From assembly GCA_020026175.1 (NCBI GenBank), contig JAHHQV010000071.1, positions 1-10,464 on the forward strand: a stretch of DNA of 10,464 nt, written 5' to 3'. The notes beneath the pieces are model-generated. The model did no database searches, was not told where the DNA came from, and saw nothing but the letters and a program-made list of their open reading frames with translations. This document shows positions 1 to 6,839 of the stretch, one piece after another. The number at the start of each line of letters is the position of its first letter. Positions within the stretch are counted from its first letter, which is position 1. Origin of the DNA: Phocaeicola sp. (GTDB taxonomy: Bacteria; Bacteroidota; Bacteroidia; Bacteroidales; Bacteroidaceae). The position numbers and the translations under genes are program-made.

Positions 1-1
1 T

Positions 2-52
2 ATAATATGCGACGGGAAATACTACAGCTATGCCGATGAGGGAAGGATATAA
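2..52 (+). CDS. Possible 3' end of an upstream gene (partial)
   Basis: The frame starting at base 2 is open to a TAA stop at 50-52 and would encode a 16-residue tail ending in CDGKYYSYADEGRI. Codon choice is like that of the neighbouring genes, and the stop is followed by about 98 bp of non-coding sequence with a promoter. This would fit the end of a plus-strand gene that begins outside the window. The stretch is too short to name a family, and the other two plus frames are not excluded. Confidence 0.35.
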   Translation: MICDGKYYSYADEGRI

Positions 53-85
53 CCTAAGAGACCATTTAAACAGAATGGTAAATTA

Positions 86-117
86 TTCGGTATTTTCGCA
101 GTTTTTTTGTAAGTTTG
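86..117 (+). promoter_or_regulatory. Bacteroidetes-type promoter for the aroA cluster
   Basis: TAAGTTTG at 110-117 is a full match to the Bacteroidetes primary-sigma -7 consensus TAnnTTTG. TTCG at 86-89, 20 bp upstream, matches three of four bases of the -33 TTTG element. Transcription would start near 122-124, giving a leader of about 28 nt before the aroA ATG at 151. No other good -7 box is visible in the gaps of the downstream cluster, so this is the best candidate promoter for all five genes. Confidence 0.6.
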
Positions 118-150
118 TGGCTCTTAAGTTTTATATGAATATAATTATAT

Positions 151-1383
151 ATGAACAAAATAAGTGTCTCTGCACCAAAAGCTAGAATTTACACCAGCAT
201 CAACCTGCCTTCGTCGAAGAGTATCTGCAACAGGGCTTTGATTATCAAAGCATTGTCGGGTAGCAACAACAATATAGAAAACCTGTCCGACTGTGACGAT
301 ACACGCGTAATGGTGAAAGGTCTTGACGAATTACAACCTACTATAGATATAATGGCAGCAGGTACAGCCATGAGATTTCTTACAGCATACTTGTCGGCAA
401 CCAAAGGTACACACATAATAACAGGTACCGAAAGAATGAAGCAAAGACCTATCAGCATTTTGGTAGATGCACTAAGGAAACTTGGTGCCGATATAGAATA
501 TACAGAAAAAGAAGGCTTTCCGCCTTTGAAGATAAACGGACACACACTTGAAGGTGAAAAGGTGTCATTGCCGGGCAATGTAAGTTCGCAATACATTTCA
601 GCACTTATAATGATTGGTCCTGTTCTGAAAAACGGACTGACACTGACGCTTACAGGTAATATCATTTCACGTCCATACATAAATCTTACCATACAGATTA
701 TGCACGAATTTGGCGCCAAAGCCGAATGGACTGACGAAAAGACTATCAAAATATATCCTATAGCATACAAGCCTAATGACTATTATGTGGAAAGTGACTG
801 GAGTGCAGCTTCGTACTGGTATGAAATGGCAGCACTTTCTGATGATGCAGAGATTACACTGCCGGGACTTTTTGAAAACAGTTTTCAAGGAGACTCTAAA
901 GTTGCAGAAATATTCAGCGAGTTGGGAGTAATAACAGAATATAAGGATAAAGAGGTAGTATTAAGAAAAAGCGGAAACTGTACAGACAGGCTAAACTATG
1001 ATTTCGTAAACCAACCCGATTTGGCACAGACTTTTGTAGTTACCTGCTGCATGATGAATATACCTTTCAGATTTACTGGTCTGCAAAGCCTGAAAATAAA
1101 AGAGACTGACAGAATTGCAGCTCTAAAGAAAGAAATTAGCAAGTTGGGATATATCATAGAAGAAAGCAACGACTCTGTTCTGGAATGGAACGGTAAGAGA
1201 TGTGAAACAGACTTCAGCTCCGGAATAGACACATACGATGACCACAGAATGGCTATGGCATTTGCTCCGGCTGTACTGAAAACTGGAGAGCTTGTGATAA
1301 ACGAGCCTCATGTGGTATCTAAATCATACCCCAACTATTGGAAGAATCTATTAACAGCCGGTTTCGGCATAAAGGAATTATAA
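151..1383 (+). CDS. aroA: 3-phosphoshikimate 1-carboxyvinyltransferase (EPSP synthase)
   Basis: This enzyme transfers the enolpyruvyl group of PEP to shikimate-3-phosphate, the sixth step of the shikimate pathway to chorismate, in the cytosol. The 410-residue product (E. coli AroA has 427) shows the family signatures in order. These are the S-K-S...N-R substrate loop (S22, K23, S24, R28), the PEP-site motif GTAMR (71-75), RPISILVDAL and the VSSQY shikimate-phosphate motif. Further on come the catalytic Asp in QPDLAQT, LKIKETDR, DDHRMAMAF, and the late Lys in VVSKSYPNYW. All the key charged residues I expect are present, so the enzyme should be active. One departure: the residue after GTAMR is Phe76, where E. 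coli has Pro101, a position linked to glyphosate sensitivity. The start at 151 lies about 28 nt after the predicted transcription start. The gene leads a five-gene cluster, and the next start is 2 bp after its stop. Confidence 0.97.
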   Translation: MNKISVSAPKARIYTSINLPSSKSICNRALIIKALSGSNNNIENLSDCDDTRVMVKGLDELQPTIDIMAAGTAMRFLTAYLSATKGTHIITGTERMKQRPISILVDALRKLGADIEYTEKEGFPPLKINGHTLEGEKVSLPGNVSSQYISALIMIGPVLKNGLTLTLTGNIISRPYINLTIQIMHEFGAKAEWTDEKTIKIYPIAYKPNDYYVESDWSAASYWYEMAALSDDAEITLPGLFENSFQGDSKVAEIFSELGVITEYKDKEVVLRKSGNCTDRLNYDFVNQPDLAQTFVVTCCMMNIPFRFTGLQSLKIKETDRIAALKKEISKLGYIIEESNDSVLEWNGKRCETDFSSGIDTYDDHRMAMAFAPAVLKTGELVINEPHVVSKSYPNYWKNLLTAGFGIKEL

Positions 1384-1385
1384 TT

Positions 1386-1805
1386 ATGTGGGTACTTCTA
1401 CTTGTTTTATTAGGTGTAGCATTATTTGGACTTATAGCCGGATATTTCTATAACAGAAACATCCTGAAAAAGATTGAAAAAGGAGAACTTCAGGAAGAGC
1501 CTGAAATTGTGGAGGTGGACAGTGAGTGCTGCGGACAGCATGAGACATGCGAAAGAGACAGCCTGCTTGCCGCTGTGAGCAAGGGTATTGAATATTATGA
1601 CGACGAAGAGCTTGACAGATTCAGAGGACGCGAATCGGACAGCTATACAGAAGAAGAAATTGAAGAATTCAGAGATATACTGTACTCTACAAAAGAAATT
1701 GAAGTGGCCGGATGGTGCAGAAGTCTTCAACTAAGAGGAATTGAATTGCCCGATGAACTGAAAGACGAACTGTTCCTTATTGTAGGTGAAAGAAGAATAA
1801 GATAA
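1386..1805 (+). CDS. Small membrane-anchored protein with a Cys/His cluster, function unknown
   Basis: This is a 139-residue protein of a type I recognise only as a conserved Bacteroidales hypothetical. Residues 2-22 form one strongly hydrophobic helix ending in an N-R-N...K-K stretch, so it is probably a single-pass, N-terminally anchored protein with its body in the cytosol. A compact CCGxHxxC cluster follows (C48, C49, H52, C55), which could bind a metal or an Fe-S centre; this is inference. The rest is acidic (runs of D/E) and probably helical, ending in a conserved-looking segment around WCRSLQLRGIELPDELKDE. I chose the ATG at 1386, 2 bp after the aroA stop. An in-frame TTG at 1338 would overlap aroA and place polar residues before the membrane helix. 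It sits 6 bp before a metal-ion permease gene, so a metal-related role is possible but unproven. Confidence 0.85.
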   Translation: MWVLLLVLLGVALFGLIAGYFYNRNILKKIEKGELQEEPEIVEVDSECCGQHETCERDSLLAAVSKGIEYYDDEELDRFRGRESDSYTEEEIEEFRDILYSTKEIEVAGWCRSLQLRGIELPDELKDELFLIVGERRIR

Positions 1806-1811
1806 TATAAG

Positions 1812-2642
1812 ATGACAGACCTGTTTCAATACACATTTTTTCAGAATGCTCTATTGGGCAGCCTGCTTGCCAGTATAGCATGTGGCATTATAGGCACATA
1901 CATAGTGACTAGAAGACTAGTATTCATAAGCGGAGGTATAACCCATGCTTCGTTTGGAGGTATAGGTATAGGACTCTACAGCGGAGTGTCACCATTACTC
2001 ACTGCTGCAATATTTTCGGTCATTTCTGCATTCGGTGTTGAATGGCTAAGTAAACGGAGTGATATGAGAGAGGACTCTGCCATTGCCGTGTTCTGGACTT
2101 TGGGAATGGCCGTGGGTATTATATTCAGCTTTCTAGCACCTGGATTTACGCCCGAACTATCATCATTTCTGTTCGGCAATATTCTGACCATAACCAGTCA
2201 AGACCTCATTCTTCTGGCAGGAATAAGCATTGCATTATCCGTTTTCTTCGGAATATTCATAAGACCTATAGTGTCAATCTCATTCGACAGAGAATTTGCC
2301 AAGTCGCAAAAGCTACCTGTAAACACATTCGAATATATACTTATGATGTTTATAGCTCTTACAATAGTGGCATGCTTGAGAATGATAGGCATAGTGCTAG
2401 TCATTTCATTGCTCACATTGCCACAAATGACGGCAAACCTTTTTACATACAATTTTAAAAGAATCATACTGTTGTCTATAATAATAGGGTATGCAAGTTG
2501 CCTTGGAGGATTAATTATATCATATCAGCTGCAGGTTCCTTCAGGAGCTGCTATTATTTTCACTTCTATTATAATCTATATTCTGGCAAAAGCCGGAAAA
2601 GAACTTGGCAACAAAAGGACAAAGGCAAGACAACAATTTTAA
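1812..2642 (+). CDS. ABC-3 family metal-ion transporter permease (ZnuB/TroC/MntB type)
   Basis: This is an inner-membrane permease subunit of the ABC-3 family, which moves divalent metals (Zn, Mn or Fe) into the cell with an ATPase and a periplasmic binding protein. The 276 residues form about eight hydrophobic segments. The family motif appears early as GGITHASFGGIGIG (about residues 41-54), and the conserved region RMIGIVLVISLLTLPQMTA is at about 195-213, the likely contact with the ATPase. Length is typical for the family (260-290). The metal cannot be predicted from the sequence. No ATPase or substrate-binding gene is in the window, so the partners must be encoded elsewhere. It lies 6 bp after the Cys-rich gene and 30 bp before tsaE, probably on one transcript. 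Confidence 0.9.
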   Translation: MTDLFQYTFFQNALLGSLLASIACGIIGTYIVTRRLVFISGGITHASFGGIGIGLYSGVSPLLTAAIFSVISAFGVEWLSKRSDMREDSAIAVFWTLGMAVGIIFSFLAPGFTPELSSFLFGNILTITSQDLILLAGISIALSVFFGIFIRPIVSISFDREFAKSQKLPVNTFEYILMMFIALTIVACLRMIGIVLVISLLTLPQMTANLFTYNFKRIILLSIIIGYASCLGGLIISYQLQVPSGAAIIFTSIIIYILAKAGKELGNKRTKARQQF

Positions 2643-2672
2643 CATAAAACAAATTCAAAAAAACAAGAAGAT

Positions 2673-3092
2673 ATGGAAATAAAGATTAACTCACTAGAGC
2701 AAATACACGAAGCTGCAAAACAGTTTATCAGAGAAATGGGCGACAATACAGTCTTTGCATTCTATGGTAAGATGGGTGCAGGAAAAACTACATTCATCAA
2801 AGCCGTTTGTGAGGAACTTGGAGTAACGGATGTCATAAACTCTCCCACATTTGCCATCGTAAATGAATACCGCTCGGAAGAAGCCGGAGAACTTATATAT
2901 CACTTTGACTTCTATAGAATAAAGAAACTAGAAGAAGTATATGATATGGGATATGAAGATTATTTCTACAGCGGAGCTTTATGTTTCATAGAATGGCCGG
3001 AACTAATAGAAGAAGTGCTTCCTGGCAATGCCGTAAACGTTTACATTGAAGAGAATGAAGACGGAACACGTAGTGTACGTCTTGACGCATAA
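2673..3092 (+). CDS. tsaE: tRNA t6A37 biosynthesis ATPase TsaE
   Basis: TsaE is the small ATPase of the TsaBDE complex, which with TsaC makes N6-threonylcarbamoyladenosine at position 37 of ANN-decoding tRNAs. The 139-residue product has the Walker A loop YGKMGAGKTT (about 31-40), the SPTFAIVNEY switch motif, HFDFYRIKKLEE, and the FIEWPE motif near residues 108-113. All are diagnostic of the TsaE (YjeE) family, and the length is normal. The ATG at 2673 follows an A-rich stretch with AAGAAG. The gene is cotranscribed by position with the metal permease upstream (30 bp) and the Imm17-like gene downstream (15 bp). No other t6A genes are in the window. Confidence 0.96.
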   Translation: MEIKINSLEQIHEAAKQFIREMGDNTVFAFYGKMGAGKTTFIKAVCEELGVTDVINSPTFAIVNEYRSEEAGELIYHFDFYRIKKLEEVYDMGYEDYFYSGALCFIEWPELIEEVLPGNAVNVYIEENEDGTRSVRLDA

Positions 3093-3107
3093 TAATCTGA
3101 CAGCAGA

Positions 3108-3323
3108 ATGATTGTACACTATATAATACAATCTGTATTCGTAATTACAGGCAGCATATCTGTTATGGCAGCCATTTTCAACTGGAACTGGTTCTTCAAT
3201 GCCCAAAACTCACAATTCGTTGTAAGCTATTTAGGCAGAAACTATTCCAGACTGTTTTATGCTTTGGTGGGGCTGCTCATGATTGGAACTGGAATATATT
3301 TCTATACAGAAACGAGCCTATGA
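3108..3323 (+). CDS. Imm17-like small two-helix membrane protein
   Basis: This is a 71-residue protein with two hydrophobic helices (about residues 6-24 and 48-66). They are separated by an aromatic, polar loop with NWNWFFNAQNSQ and a GRNYSRLFYALVG motif. The pattern matches what I recall of the Imm17 family, small Bacteroidetes membrane proteins named after predicted immunity proteins of polymorphic toxin systems. That assignment is from memory of the pattern, not a search. No toxin, PAAR/Hcp/VgrG or secretion gene is nearby. The gene is the last in a housekeeping cluster and ends 18 bp before a terminator stem. An ordinary membrane role is therefore as likely as toxin immunity. Confidence 0.75.
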   Translation: MIVHYIIQSVFVITGSISVMAAIFNWNWFFNAQNSQFVVSYLGRNYSRLFYALVGLLMIGTGIYFYTETSL

Positions 3324-3341
3324 CAAGCCACATAAAAACAA

Positions 3342-3379
3342 AAAAAACGAGGTGCAACAGTTTATGCACCTCGTTTTTT
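3342..3379. terminator. Two-way intrinsic terminator between converging operons
   Basis: A perfect 15-bp stem (3342-3356 with 3365-3379) encloses the 8-nt loop ACAGTTTA. The GC-rich core CGAGGTGC is flanked by an A-tract on the left and six T on the right, so a U-tract follows the hairpin on either strand. It would end the aroA cluster from the left and the pepD operon (stop at 3413) from the right. Confidence 0.92.
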
Positions 3380-3412
3380 GTATGTATCAAATTGTAAGTT
3401 TATCTACACTTC

Positions 3413-4870
3413 TTACTTGACAGGAATATTCTCTAAAGTAGCAATCAGAAAATCATAGAATTTCTGTACTGTAGGAATATTACAACGCTCTTCTGGAGTA
3501 TGTGGGCACTGCAATGTAGGTCCGAAAGAAATCATGTCCAACCCAGGAATAACAGCACCGATAATACCACATTCCAATCCGGCATGAATCACTTTCACTT
3601 CAGGTTCTTCACCAAACTGAGCCTTATACGATTCTTTCATGGCATGAAGAATAGGAGATTTTACATTAGGCTCCCAACCTGAATATCCACCCGAACGAAC
3701 GACTTGCATACCAGCCATAGAGAAGCAGCTTTCGATGGCAGTATTGCGGTAATCTTTCATTGACTCGCGAGAACTGCGTGTAAGGACCTTAACAGAAGCC
3801 TTTCCACCAGCTATTTCCACTATAGCAAGATTAGAAGATGTCTCTACTGTATCAGGAATAGTAGGTATATATCTTTCAACCCCATTAGGACAAGCAAATA
3901 TAGCATCTACAAGGTTGTCGCGTATTTCATCAGGAACCATCTTCTTTGGAAGTTCTACCTGTTCGGCTGTAAATGTTATATTGTCTTCTATAGTAGCAAA
4001 CTCATCTCTCCACACCTGTTCACATTCGCCTACAAAAGCCATAACATCTTCTACTTCTGACTGAGGAACAGTTATTACCACTTCACATTCACGAGGAATG
4101 GCGTTACGCATATTTCCACCTTCCCATGATACAAGGCAAGCCTCATCGTATGTAATTACCTGATTAAGGAAACGCGCCATAAGTTTGTTGGCATTGGCAT
4201 GTCCCCATCCTATCTGAATACCGGAATGTCCGCCACGAAGTCCTTTCAAAGTAACCTTCAAAGCAACATCTTCAGGGTCTGTATCTTCTTCCTTGTATTC
4301 GAGAGTAGCTGTAAGGTCTTCACCACCGGCACATCCTATATAAAGTTCACCTTCATCTTCCGAGTCAAGGTTAAGCAGGATATCTCCGTCTATAGTTCCA
4401 GGTTTGAGTCCGAAAGCACCATACATTCCCGTTTCTTCATCGGCAGTGACAAGAGCTACAAGGGGACCATGTTTGAGTTCCTTATCTTCCATTACAGCCA
4501 TTATAGCCGCAACACCCATACCATTGTCCGAGCCAAGAGTAGTACCTTTTGCCTTAACCCATTCACCGTCAATATATGTCTGTATAGAATCTTTTTCAAA
4601 ATCGTGTACCGTTTCCTTATTCTTCTGTGGAACCATATCCATATGTGCCTGAAGAATGACAGTCTTACGATTTTCCATACCCGGAGTGGCAGGTTTACGA
4701 TATATAATATTACCTGCTTCGTCCTTAAATGTTTCAACGCCTACACTTTTACCAAAATCCAACAAGAAAGCCTGAATTTTATCCAAATGTCCTGACGGAC
4801 GAGGAATCAGAGTAAGTGAATGAAAATGTTTCCACACATTCTGTGGAGCTAAAGAAAGAATTTCGCTCAT
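3413..4870 (-). CDS. pepD: Aminoacyl-histidine dipeptidase (M20C family, PepD)
   Basis: This is a cytosolic di-zinc dipeptidase of peptidase family M20C, which hydrolyses Xaa-His and other dipeptides such as carnosine. The 485-residue length matches PepD (about 485-490). Metal and catalytic residues are in place: H76 and D78 in QAHMDMVPQ, the bridging D115 in GSDNGMG, catalytic E145 and metal-binding E146 in TADEETG, D169 in LNLDSEDEG, and the C-terminal ligand H457 in QCPHTPEER. The lid/dimerisation domain lies in the middle (roughly 185-400). There is no signal peptide. The ATG at 4870 is 12 bp after the stop of the upstream membrane-protein gene, so the two are very likely one transcript. 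That transcript ends at the two-way terminator beyond 3413. Confidence 0.96.
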   Translation of the reverse strand: MSEILSLAPQNVWKHFHSLTLIPRPSGHLDKIQAFLLDFGKSVGVETFKDEAGNIIYRKPATPGMENRKTVILQAHMDMVPQKNKETVHDFEKDSIQTYIDGEWVKAKGTTLGSDNGMGVAAIMAVMEDKELKHGPLVALVTADEETGMYGAFGLKPGTIDGDILLNLDSEDEGELYIGCAGGEDLTATLEYKEEDTDPEDVALKVTLKGLRGGHSGIQIGWGHANANKLMARFLNQVITYDEACLVSWEGGNMRNAIPRECEVVITVPQSEVEDVMAFVGECEQVWRDEFATIEDNITFTAEQVELPKKMVPDEIRDNLVDAIFACPNGVERYIPTIPDTVETSSNLAIVEIAGGKASVKVLTRSSRESMKDYRNTAIESCFSMAGMQVVRSGGYSGWEPNVKSPILHAMKESYKAQFGEEPEVKVIHAGLECGIIGAVIPGLDMISFGPTLQCPHTPEERCNIPTVQKFYDFLIATLENIPVK

Positions 4871-4882
4871 AATAAGATTTTT

Positions 4883-5887
4883 TTAGTTTGTGAGTTTTTT
4901 ATTTATCAGCGGCAAAGCCACTAAACCATATATTCCTAACAAAATTAATAAAAAAGTTTGAATACCATGTACTAATAATGCAAATATTCCTGCATCGTCT
5001 TTACTCACACCGTACATCATCATCATTGTGATAACTGCAAAATGCCACGGACCAGCACCATTAGGGGTAGGAACAACAACAGCTATACTGCCCACTACGA
5101 ATAAAACCAGCCCAGCCATAAAGTCCAATCCAGCCGAGAAATGAAAGCTGTAAAATGTTAGATAGAACTGCAGGAAATAACATATCCAAATGCCCAATGT
5201 GTAAAGTATATACAATACAGGATTCTTCACCTTTCTGATAGACAAGCATCCTTGCCATATATCACCCAGTATGCCCCTCACCTTGGCAAATACCGATATA
5301 TTACGCACAAGCATTATCAACAGGATAACAAGAGAAATAAGACACACTATTGTGATATAGAAGTTGGAAGAAGAAAAAAGCCCGAGAAAACTATTCATAT
5401 CGGTTCCTGTAACTTTGAAGAAGCCTACGAATACACCCGACTGAAGAAATAAGGTGACCAATGTGATGAGGACCACCAACAAAGAATCTATAAACCTTTC
5501 TGCCACAACAGTACCCAATGACTTGGTGAACGAAACTCCTTCGTATTTTGCCAACAAGCCACACCGTGAGACCTCCCCTACTCTTGGAATAACAAGATTT
5601 GCAGCATAAGAAACGAATATAGCATATACACTATTCGACATTTTGGGATATTCGCCTAAAGGAGCCAAAGCAAGATTCCATCGCCACCCCCTGAACAAAT
5701 GACCAAACACTCCAAAAACAAGAGACAGAAAAATCCACCAGTAATTTACCTCCCCATGCAAAACCCTTGCCACTTTATGAAAATCAAACCCTTTATAGGT
5801 CCAAGCCATGACTGCTATTCCTAAAATAAAAGGCAAAACAATCTGTATAATCTTTTTTATTTGTTTTTTTGACGTACTTCGTTCCAA
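4883..5887 (-). CDS. LPG-synthase-type transmembrane protein (UPF0104 / PF03706 family)
   Basis: This is a multi-pass inner-membrane protein of the lysylphosphatidylglycerol synthetase transmembrane family, 334 residues with about eight hydrophobic segments. Family landmarks are RGWRW (about 66-70), the conserved block NLVIPRVGEVSRCGLLAKYEG, then VVAERFID, and a late loop PTPNGAGPWHF. Only the flippase-like membrane part is present. The soluble aminoacyl-transferase domain of MprF is missing, so it should not make lysyl-PG itself. Lipid flipping or another envelope role is inference. The start is TTG at 5887. No in-frame ATG lies upstream before a stop (5900-5902), and the next ATG (residue 27) would cut into the first membrane helix, so TTG is preferred. 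It is the first gene of the operon with pepD. Confidence 0.88.
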   Translation of the reverse strand: MERSTSKKQIKKIIQIVLPFILGIAVMAWTYKGFDFHKVARVLHGEVNYWWIFLSLVFGVFGHLFRGWRWNLALAPLGEYPKMSNSVYAIFVSYAANLVIPRVGEVSRCGLLAKYEGVSFTKSLGTVVAERFIDSLLVVLITLVTLFLQSGVFVGFFKVTGTDMNSFLGLFSSSNFYITIVCLISLVILLIMLVRNISVFAKVRGILGDIWQGCLSIRKVKNPVLYILYTLGIWICYFLQFYLTFYSFHFSAGLDFMAGLVLFVVGSIAVVVPTPNGAGPWHFAVITMMMMYGVSKDDAGIFALLVHGIQTFLLILLGIYGLVALPLINKKLTN

Positions 5888-5914
5888 ATTCTTAAATATT
5901 TAGATATTATTATG

Positions 5915-5922
5915 TAACTTTG
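5915..5922 (+). promoter_or_regulatory. -7 promoter box for rsmA-mgtE
   Basis: TAACTTTG is a full match to the TAnnTTTG consensus. Transcription would start near 5927-5929, about 64 nt before the rsmA ATG. No convincing -33 TTTG is seen 19-21 bp upstream. The box forms the left half of an inverted repeat shared with the minus-strand promoter. Confidence 0.55.
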
Positions 5923-5933
5923 CATGTTGCAAA
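5919..5933. repeat. Inverted repeat joining two opposed -7 boxes
   Basis: TTTGCA-TGT-TGCAAA is a perfect 6+6 bp inverted repeat with a 3-bp centre at 5925-5927. Each arm contains the TTTG half of a -7 box, one per strand. It may simply be the symmetric promoter core, or also a regulator site. Confidence 0.6.
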
Positions 5934-5937
5934 TATA
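5930..5937 (-). promoter_or_regulatory. -7 promoter box for the membrane protein-pepD operon
   Basis: Read on the minus strand, 5937 to 5930 is TATATTTG, a full match to TAnnTTTG. Transcription would start near 5923-5925, giving a leader of about 38 nt before the TTG start at 5887. A clear -33 element is not visible. Confidence 0.5.
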
Positions 5938-5991
5938 CAACGCATAAATGAAATAAATATCATTTTTATCATCAAGAAATATAAATACGGA

Positions 5992-6801
5992 ATGAAATTA
6001 GTTAAACCAAAAAAATTTTTAGGGCAACACTTCCTTAAAGACTTGCAAGTTGCAAAAGATATTGCAGATACAATTGATACTTGTCCGGATATTCCAGTCT
6101 TGGAAGTGGGTCCAGGAATGGGAGTCCTTACCCAATTCCTTCTTCCAAAAGGAAGAGAGACAAAGGTAGTGGAACTGGATTTTGAATCTGTAGAATATCT
6201 AAAGGAAAATTTCAGTCAGCTGGGTGCCAATATCATCGAACAGGATTTCCTAAAGATGAACCTGACCGAACTCTTTGAAGGCAAACCATTTGTCCTTACA
6301 GGTAACTATCCGTATAATATTTCCAGCCAGATATTCTTCAAGATGCTGGAGTATAAGGATATTATACCTTGCTGTACAGGCATGATACAGAAAGAAGTAG
6401 CCGAGAGAATCGCTGCCAAGCCAGGAAACAAAACCTATGGTATTCTTAGTGTTCTGATACAAGCATGGTATAACGTGGAATATCTGTTTACCGTCAATGA
6501 GCATGTATTCAATCCGCCTCCAAAAGTAAAGAGTGCAGTAATAAGAATGACGCGAAATGAAACAACCGAACTGGGATGCAACGAAAAACTATTCAAACAA
6601 ATAGTAAAGACCACTTTCAACCAAAGAAGAAAGACTCTAAGAAATTCCATCTCTACAATATTGGACAAATCGAACCCGCTAAGTTCTGAAGACATATTCA
6701 ACAAAAGGCCGGAACAACTCTCCGTACAGGAGTTTATAGACCTGACCAACAAAGTAGAACAAGCCCTTAAGCAGGAAAGTTCCATGAAGCAAAACGAATA
6801 A
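5992..6801 (+). CDS. rsmA: 16S rRNA (adenine1518-N6/adenine1519-N6)-dimethyltransferase
   Basis: RsmA (KsgA) uses SAM to dimethylate the two adjacent adenines in helix 45 of 16S rRNA during 30S maturation. The 269-residue product has the N-terminal KKFLGQHFLKD block and SAM motif I EVGPGMG (38-44). The acidic residue E61 lies in VVELD, D85 in EQDF, and the catalytic motif NYPYNIS begins at N105. The PPPKVKSAV segment and FNQRRKTLRNS complete the family pattern. The catalytic motif reads NYPY rather than the NLPY of E. coli, a conservative change. The ATG at 5992 is chosen because the family begins just before this Lys-rich block. A longer in-frame TTG at 5920 lies inside the predicted promoter. 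It is followed after 38 bp by mgtE and is probably cotranscribed with it. Confidence 0.96.
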   Translation: MKLVKPKKFLGQHFLKDLQVAKDIADTIDTCPDIPVLEVGPGMGVLTQFLLPKGRETKVVELDFESVEYLKENFSQLGANIIEQDFLKMNLTELFEGKPFVLTGNYPYNISSQIFFKMLEYKDIIPCCTGMIQKEVAERIAAKPGNKTYGILSVLIQAWYNVEYLFTVNEHVFNPPPKVKSAVIRMTRNETTELGCNEKLFKQIVKTTFNQRRKTLRNSISTILDKSNPLSSEDIFNKRPEQLSVQEFIDLTNKVEQALKQESSMKQNE

Positions 6802-6839
6802 ATATTATTTTCATCTCAAACCACTAAATACTAAACAGG

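Noticed and set aside
62..78. Small hairpin CCATT...AATGG upstream of aroA
   Set aside because: The stem is only 5 bp, AT-rich, and lacks a following T-run, so it is not convincing as a terminator for the upstream gene.
189..770. Long minus-strand open frame (193 codons) opposite aroA
   Set aside because: It is antisense to a complete, well-supported aroA, with no promoter or family pattern of its own.
1338..1385. Longer N-terminus for the Cys-rich protein from a TTG start overlapping aroA
   Set aside because: The ATG at 1386 puts the membrane helix at the very N-terminus and gives the tight 2-bp spacing usual in this cluster.
3108..3323. A toxin-immunity cassette ending the aroA cluster
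   Set aside because: No toxin-sized gene is on either side. The upstream gene is tsaE and the downstream gene converges from the other strand.
4199..4795. Long open frame (about 198 codons) on the plus strand opposite pepD
   Set aside because: It lies wholly within a gene with all M20C catalytic residues. The translated product has no recognisable motif and its composition looks like an antisense shadow.
5920..5991. Longer N-terminus for RsmA from a TTG start
   Set aside because: The TTG falls inside the predicted -7 box, so it would not be transcribed, and the extra 24 residues do not resemble the family N-terminus, which begins at the ATG at 5992.
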